Shown in pieces: positions 60,137 through 64,000 of a DNA stretch of 64,000 nt. Origin of the DNA: Anaerolineaceae bacterium (GTDB lineage Bacteria > Chloroflexota > Anaerolineae > Anaerolineales > Anaerolineaceae); NCBI GenBank assembly GCA_030653365.1, contig JAURZL010000018.1, forward strand, positions 124,001-188,000. Reading direction: 5' to 3'. The notes under the pieces are model-generated. The model ran no database searches, had not been told where the DNA came from, and saw only the letters and a program-made list of their open reading frames with translations. The translations under genes were made by a program, and so were the position numbers. Numbering within the stretch: position 1 is the first letter of the stretch; each line of letters begins with the position of its first letter.

Positions 60137-61117
60137 TTGACAACCGACACAGCATCTGCCATCGCCCACCCCAACATTGCATTGATTAAATACTGGGGTA
60201 ATAAAGATCAGAAATTACGAATCCCTGTAAACGGATCAATTTCCTTCAATTTAGACAGTTTATTCACAAAAACAAAAGTGACTTTTGATTTCTCATTTCA
60301 ATCAGATTCTTTATCCATCAATGAGCAGGAAATCTCTGGACCTGGTCTGGATCGAGTAGTTTCATTTTTGGATATTGTGCGAGGTTTGGCTGAAAAACAA
60401 CTTTTCGCTCGGGTGGAGAGCGAAAATAACTTCCCGGTTGGAACCGGAATTGCTTCTTCTGCTTCAGCTTTTGCTGCTTTAAGTTTGTCTGCCAGCAAGG
60501 CAATTGGCTTGAGCTTAACCGAAAAAGAATTGTCCAGGTTAGCCCGGCGTGGATCAGGATCTGCCTGCAGGTCCATTCCAGAAGGTTTTGTGGAATGGTT
60601 TCCTGGTGAATCAGATTCAAATTCATACGCTCAAAGTATTGCTACCCCTAACCATTGGAATCTGGTGGATATTATTGCGGTTGTATCGATTGAACATAAA
60701 AAAGTTGGATCAACCACTGGTCATGAATTGGCAAATTCCAGTCCGTTACAAAATGCACGAGTACGGGATACAGATCACCGATTGCAAATTGTCAGAAAAG
60801 CAATTCTGGAACAGGACTTTCTAAAAATGGCTGAAATGGTCGAAATGGATAGCAATATCATGCATGCAGTCATGATGACTTCAAATCCTCCATTGATGTA
60901 TTGGGAAAGTATCTCGATCACAATTATGAAAACAGTTAAAGAATGGCGTGCAGCAGGAATTCCTGTTTGTTATACTCTGGATGCAGGTCCTAATGTTCAT
61001 GTAATTACAACAAAAGGATATTCGGATAAAATTATTTCGATGCTGCCTGAAATCAAAGGAATAAAAACAATTTATAAAGCTAGCGTGGGTGGAAAAACCA
61101 GATTGGTTGAAGATTAA
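60137..61117 (+). CDS. mvaD: Diphosphomevalonate (or phosphomevalonate) decarboxylase
   Basis: This is a GHMP-family decarboxylase of the mevalonate pathway that makes isopentenyl diphosphate or, in the alternative pathway of some Chloroflexota, isopentenyl phosphate. Conserved: AIAHPNIALIKYWGNKD, the P-loop FPVGTGIASSASAFAALS, GSGSACRSIPEGFVEW and YTLDAGPNVHVI with the catalytic Asp. Start is TTG 60137, 5 bases after AGAGG, giving the family-like N-terminus; a TTG at 60116 is in frame. Repeat copy 7 lies just upstream. Which phosphorylation state it uses cannot be read by eye. Confidence 0.88.
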   Translation: MTTDTASAIAHPNIALIKYWGNKDQKLRIPVNGSISFNLDSLFTKTKVTFDFSFQSDSLSINEQEISGPGLDRVVSFLDIVRGLAEKQLFARVESENNFPVGTGIASSASAFAALSLSASKAIGLSLTEKELSRLARRGSGSACRSIPEGFVEWFPGESDSNSYAQSIATPNHWNLVDIIAVVSIEHKKVGSTTGHELANSSPLQNARVRDTDHRLQIVRKAILEQDFLKMAEMVEMDSNIMHAVMMTSNPPLMYWESISITIMKTVKEWRAAGIPVCYTLDAGPNVHVITTKGYSDKIISMLPEIKGIKTIYKASVGGKTRLVED

Positions 61118-61214
61118 CATTTTCTAAGAGTTCTACGCTCAAATTGATCACAAGAAAAAACAGTTTATAATTGGCTGTAGAAACTTTTTTATTAGTAAAC
61201 ACAGGTGAAACTTT

Positions 61215-62282
61215 ATGATGATTATTGAATTTATATTAATTTTTGGTGTCTTACTCTTTGTCCATGAGTTTGGTCATTTCATATTTGCCAAGTTATTCAA
61301 AATAAATGTTGAGGAGTTTGGATTTGGTTTTCCCCCAAGATTATTAAAAATTGGAAAATTTAGGGAAACTGAAATTACCTTAAATTGGATACCCTTTGGA
61401 GCTTTTGTTCGATTAAGTGGAGAAAATGATCCGGAAGTGAAAGGCGGTTTTGGTGATTCATCAATTATCGCTCGATTTATGACATTAATTGGTGGTCCAT
61501 TATTTAATCTCATTCTCGGAGTTGTTCTTTTTGCCACAATCTTCATGCGAGTTGGCATTCCAGATCTTAAATCTGTCGAGGTATATGGTGTAAATGCAGG
61601 ATCGCCTGCTGAAATAGCAGGAATCACTTCTGGAGAGATTATCCTTGAGGTCAATGGTATCTCAATTACCAGTACTGAACAATTATCGCAACTGGTAGCA
61701 CAGAATCGTGGATCAGAAATCACCATGAAACTCATCTCCCCTGCAGGTGTAGAAAAAGTAATAACCACTACACCACGCGCTGAAGCACCACCTGGTGAAG
61801 GTTATCTGGGTGTAACTCTGGTAAATCCATACAAAGATGCTTCTGTTTTTGAAGCATTACCTTATGCCTTCCGTGCAACAGGCAGTTATGCAGTTCAATT
61901 GTTAGCTTTACCAGGGCAGTTAATCAGAGGGAGTATTTCTGCAGAGGAGGCTCGTCCGGTTGGTCCCGTAGGAATTTATAGTATTTATTCGCAGGCCAGA
62001 GAGCGGGATGAGAGCAATGCTGGTTCAGCCAATCCTGAAGACCAACTCAATACTCTTCTAATATTAGCCATTATTTCTGTGGCATTAGGCTTCACCAATC
62101 TACTGCCCATTCCTGCGCTGGATGGTGGCAGGTTGATCCTTTTACTTCCTGAAATCTTTTTGCGTAAGAAAGTTCCTGCAAAAGTAGAAAATATAATTAA
62201 TATGGTCGGGTTTGCAGCATTAATTGCGTTGATGGTAATCATCACAACCATGGATATTATTAATCCAATTGTTATGCCATAA
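61215..62282 (+). CDS. rseP: RseP-like site-2 intramembrane metalloprotease
   Basis: This is a membrane protease that cuts transmembrane anti-sigma factors or other regulators. The zinc motif is FVHEFGHFIFAK in the first membrane helix; NLLPIPALDGGRLI carries the third ligand near the end. A single PDZ domain lies between (about residues 115-195, SVEVYGVNAGSPAEIAGITS). Length is 355 residues. It follows mvaD by about 100 bases and precedes a HEAT-repeat protein. GTGAAAC is the nearest weak ribosome signal. Confidence 0.93.
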   Translation: MMIIEFILIFGVLLFVHEFGHFIFAKLFKINVEEFGFGFPPRLLKIGKFRETEITLNWIPFGAFVRLSGENDPEVKGGFGDSSIIARFMTLIGGPLFNLILGVVLFATIFMRVGIPDLKSVEVYGVNAGSPAEIAGITSGEIILEVNGISITSTEQLSQLVAQNRGSEITMKLISPAGVEKVITTTPRAEAPPGEGYLGVTLVNPYKDASVFEALPYAFRATGSYAVQLLALPGQLIRGSISAEEARPVGPVGIYSIYSQARERDESNAGSANPEDQLNTLLILAIISVALGFTNLLPIPALDGGRLILLLPEIFLRKKVPAKVENIINMVGFAALIALMVIITTMDIINPIVMP

Positions 62283-62294
62283 GGTACTTAATTG

Positions 62295-63407
62295 ATGACT
62301 TCAAAAAGATTAAATTTCAACCAGATTGTTGATTCATTGTTGGACGACGATGCAGAATTTCCAATCTCTTATATTTTGAGTTTGTCAGATATTTTACCTG
62401 TTGATCTCGCTTCTCTAAAAAAATCCTGGTCTCTGATTTCCCCCGCCAGAAAAGCACTTCTTATGGAAAATGTTGAAGTTTTTCATGAAACTCAAATTAC
62501 ATCGAATTTTGAGGAAGTGGCAACTCTTGCTCTGGACGATATTAATTCAGCAGCCAGAATTAGTGGATTACGGTTATTTTGGGATTATGAAAATTCACAA
62601 ATGATAATGAAATTCATCAATATGCTGGAAAGTGATCAGGATATTGGTGTCCGGGCACAGGCAGCAATCACTTTGGGTAAGTATATGTTTCTTGCTGAAA
62701 CAGAAGCGATTGATACAAAATACAAAGCCCTTATTGATGAAGTTTTAATAAAGGTTCTACGTTCAAATGAGGATCAGCTGGTACGTCAAAAAGCATTGGA
62801 AGCAATTGGCTATTCCAGTCATCCCGAAGTTAAAGAATTTATTCACTTTGCTTACAATTCAGGTAATTACAATTGGATTTCCAGTGCTTTGCAGGCAATT
62901 GGAAGATCTGCTGACGAGAATTATGCTTCATTGGTATTGCCCATGTTAGCTCATCCCGATAATCGAATTCAAAAAGAGGCGATTTTTGCAGCGGGTGAAT
63001 TAGAAATTAAATCCGTCAAGAATATGCTCCTGAAAATGGTCCTTGAACTTGAACAGGATGAGATTTTATGGATAGAAGCAGTTTCAGCATTATCTAAAAT
63101 TGGTGGAGATGGCGTTAATGAAGTATTCGAAAGATTATTAGAATCTGCATCAACCGATGAAGAAGAAGATTTCTTGATAGATGCGATTGAAAATTTAAAT
63201 CTCACGAATGATATGTCTTTAGGATTTGATTTAATGGGGTTTAGAGAACCCATTGAGGACTCTCTCAAGGAAATTAGCCTTGAAGACGATGATTTTGATA
63301 TTGATGATTATGGAAAATCCTGGATTGAAGAATTGGAAGATAATTTAGATTCGAGCCTTGAAGATGATTTCGAAGAAGATGATGACGAGGAAGAAGAAGA
63401 TTATTAA
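62295..63407 (+). CDS. HEAT-repeat protein with acidic C-terminal tail
   Basis: The protein is built of about six helical repeats, for example IGVRAQAAITLGKYMF, LVRQKALEAIGYSSHPEVKE, NWISSALQAIGRSADENY and RIQKEAIFAAGELEIKSV. It ends in a highly acidic tail rich in Asp and Glu (last 25 residues). HEAT scaffolds bind partner proteins; no enzyme site is present. Start is ATG 62295; a TTG directly before it (62292) is in frame. It follows the protease gene by 12 bases and is probably co-transcribed. Confidence 0.85.
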   Translation: MTSKRLNFNQIVDSLLDDDAEFPISYILSLSDILPVDLASLKKSWSLISPARKALLMENVEVFHETQITSNFEEVATLALDDINSAARISGLRLFWDYENSQMIMKFINMLESDQDIGVRAQAAITLGKYMFLAETEAIDTKYKALIDEVLIKVLRSNEDQLVRQKALEAIGYSSHPEVKEFIHFAYNSGNYNWISSALQAIGRSADENYASLVLPMLAHPDNRIQKEAIFAAGELEIKSVKNMLLKMVLELEQDEILWIEAVSALSKIGGDGVNEVFERLLESASTDEEEDFLIDAIENLNLTNDMSLGFDLMGFREPIEDSLKEISLEDDDFDIDDYGKSWIEELEDNLDSSLEDDFEEDDDEEEEDY

Positions 63408-63442
63408 TTTTTCTAATTCAAAGGACAACAGGTTTTGATCGA

Positions 63443-63730
63443 ATGTCAGAGATTGTCAGAATTCATGTAATGATTGAAGGTAGAGTTCAGGGGGTAGGAT
63501 TCAGATTCTTCGCTAAGGAACATGCACTAAAACTTGGATTAACAGGTTGGGTTAGAAATACTTTTGATGGTCAAGTGGAAGCGCAAGCTGAAGGTTCAAA
63601 ACAAAATATTGATATCTGGATCAGTCATCTCCAAAATGGACCTCAATCTGCTTTTGTTACCCATATCAGCAAAGAATGGTTGGAAACGCTAGGGAAATTT
63701 AAGAATTTCCAAATCGTACCTACCTTATAA
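63443..63730 (+). CDS. acyP: Acylphosphatase
   Basis: Acylphosphatase hydrolyses carboxyl-phosphate bonds. The catalytic Arg and Asn are in VQGVGFRFFAKEHA and TGWVRNTFDGQVEAQAEG, the family signature patterns. Length is 95 residues. It starts 35 bases after the HEAT gene, with only a weak ribosome signal, and is convergent with uvrB. Confidence 0.95.
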   Translation: MSEIVRIHVMIEGRVQGVGFRFFAKEHALKLGLTGWVRNTFDGQVEAQAEGSKQNIDIWISHLQNGPQSAFVTHISKEWLETLGKFKNFQIVPTL

Positions 63731-63742
63731 TCTCGCAGTTGT

Positions 63743-64000
63743 TTAGATCGATTTTTCACCAGAAAGAATTGCTGCTTTTTTCCAGGGTGGAATATCTGCT
63801 TCTTCTGCCCAAATGTTACGTAATTCGTATATTTGATCACGGATAATCGCAGCTTTTTCAAATTCAAGATTCTTTGCTGCATCACGCATTTGTTGTTCCA
63901 AATGTGAGATTGTCCGCTCAATCTCTTTCAAACCCATTTTCCGATCACGGTCCCCTGCTCGATATTCTGCTCTTGCTTCAGCAGCCATCATCGTTGGAGA
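63743..64000 (-). CDS. uvrB: UvrABC system protein B, C-terminal part (gene continues beyond window)
   Basis: Only the C-terminal 86 residues are present; the frame is open to the end of the window. The UVR motif EQQMRDAAKNLEFEKAAIIR is clear, which binds UvrC. The preceding AEYRAGDRDRKMGLKEIE also suits UvrB. The family places this at the end of UvrB rather than in the middle of UvrC; UvrC is the main alternative. The stop is 12 bases from the acylphosphatase stop. Confidence 0.82.
   Translation of the reverse strand, partial: SPTMMAAEARAEYRAGDRDRKMGLKEIERTISHLEQQMRDAAKNLEFEKAAIIRDQIYELRNIWAEEADIPPWKKAAILSGEKSI

Overview
The window is A+T-rich, gene-dense bacterial chromosome. It best fits the Chloroflexota, probably class Anaerolineae. 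The reasons are the combination of a polyphosphate glucokinase, an Anaerolineae-style membrane protein with baseplate-J-like repeats beside ruvX and mltG, a mevalonate-pathway decarboxylase, many lipoproteins with Thr/Pro-rich linkers, and GH57 plus glycogen genes. This placement is inferred from gene content. I recognise no phage, insertion sequence, CRISPR array, rRNA or tRNA. Most of the window is core metabolism and information processing.

Layout. 1-3134: 3' end of ftsH, then miaA and yraN on the minus strand. 3260-10643: a plus-strand run of cinA-like, an amidohydrolase-CYTH fusion, glgA, glgC and malQ (glycogen synthesis and use). 10653-13693: an EamA transporter, a 7Fe-type ferredoxin and an aspartase/fumarase. 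13685-17542: minus-strand operon of a baseplate-J-like membrane protein, ruvX, mltG and ppgK. 17785-20204: lipoprotein, DEDDh exonuclease, MsrP-like oxidoreductase. 20353-27832: a DNA end-processing cassette (degenerate UvrD-like protein, UvrD-like helicase, Fe-S PD-(D/E)XK nuclease, RecJ). 28102-30487: rpsF-ssb-rpsR and a parvulin. 30521-37118: rnc-smc, moaC with a moaD-moaE fusion, and scpA. 37135-46730: mutS, GH57, an epimerase, ftsZ and small proteins. 46841-50856: FKBP/SlyD, a peroxiredoxin-glutaredoxin with an in-frame UGA, an M1-like peptidase and two helix-hairpin-helix proteins. 51066-51863: a structured RNA and hpt. 53036-56985: PFK-like, YgiQ-like and an RNA methyltransferase. 56993-64000: lipoproteins, HtrA-like protease, a broken small gene, mvaD, an RseP-like protease, a HEAT protein, acylphosphatase and the 3' end of uvrB.

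Most notable signals. (1) The minus-strand gene 47480-48250 is a peroxiredoxin fused to a glutaredoxin. Its peroxidatic cysteine codon is an in-frame UGA followed by a hairpin that could serve as a bacterial SECIS, so it is a likely selenoprotein that ordinary gene callers would truncate. (2) A roughly 215-nt RNA at 51066-51280 has a near-consensus promoter with an exact 17-nt spacer and a branched fold closed by a 13-bp terminal helix. I cannot assign it to a known class. (3) A dispersed intergenic repeat of about 85 nt occurs seven times, always in the same orientation and in front of plus-strand transcripts. (4) Several proteins have unusual architectures: amidohydrolase-CYTH, MoaD-MoaE, an AddAB-like machine split over three genes, a PFK without its GGDGS motif and a CinA whose C-terminal domain has lost its signature.

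Gene starts include several TTG and GTG codons, chosen by Shine-Dalgarno context. UGA is a normal stop elsewhere in the window (for example at the ends of cinA, glgA and ruvX).
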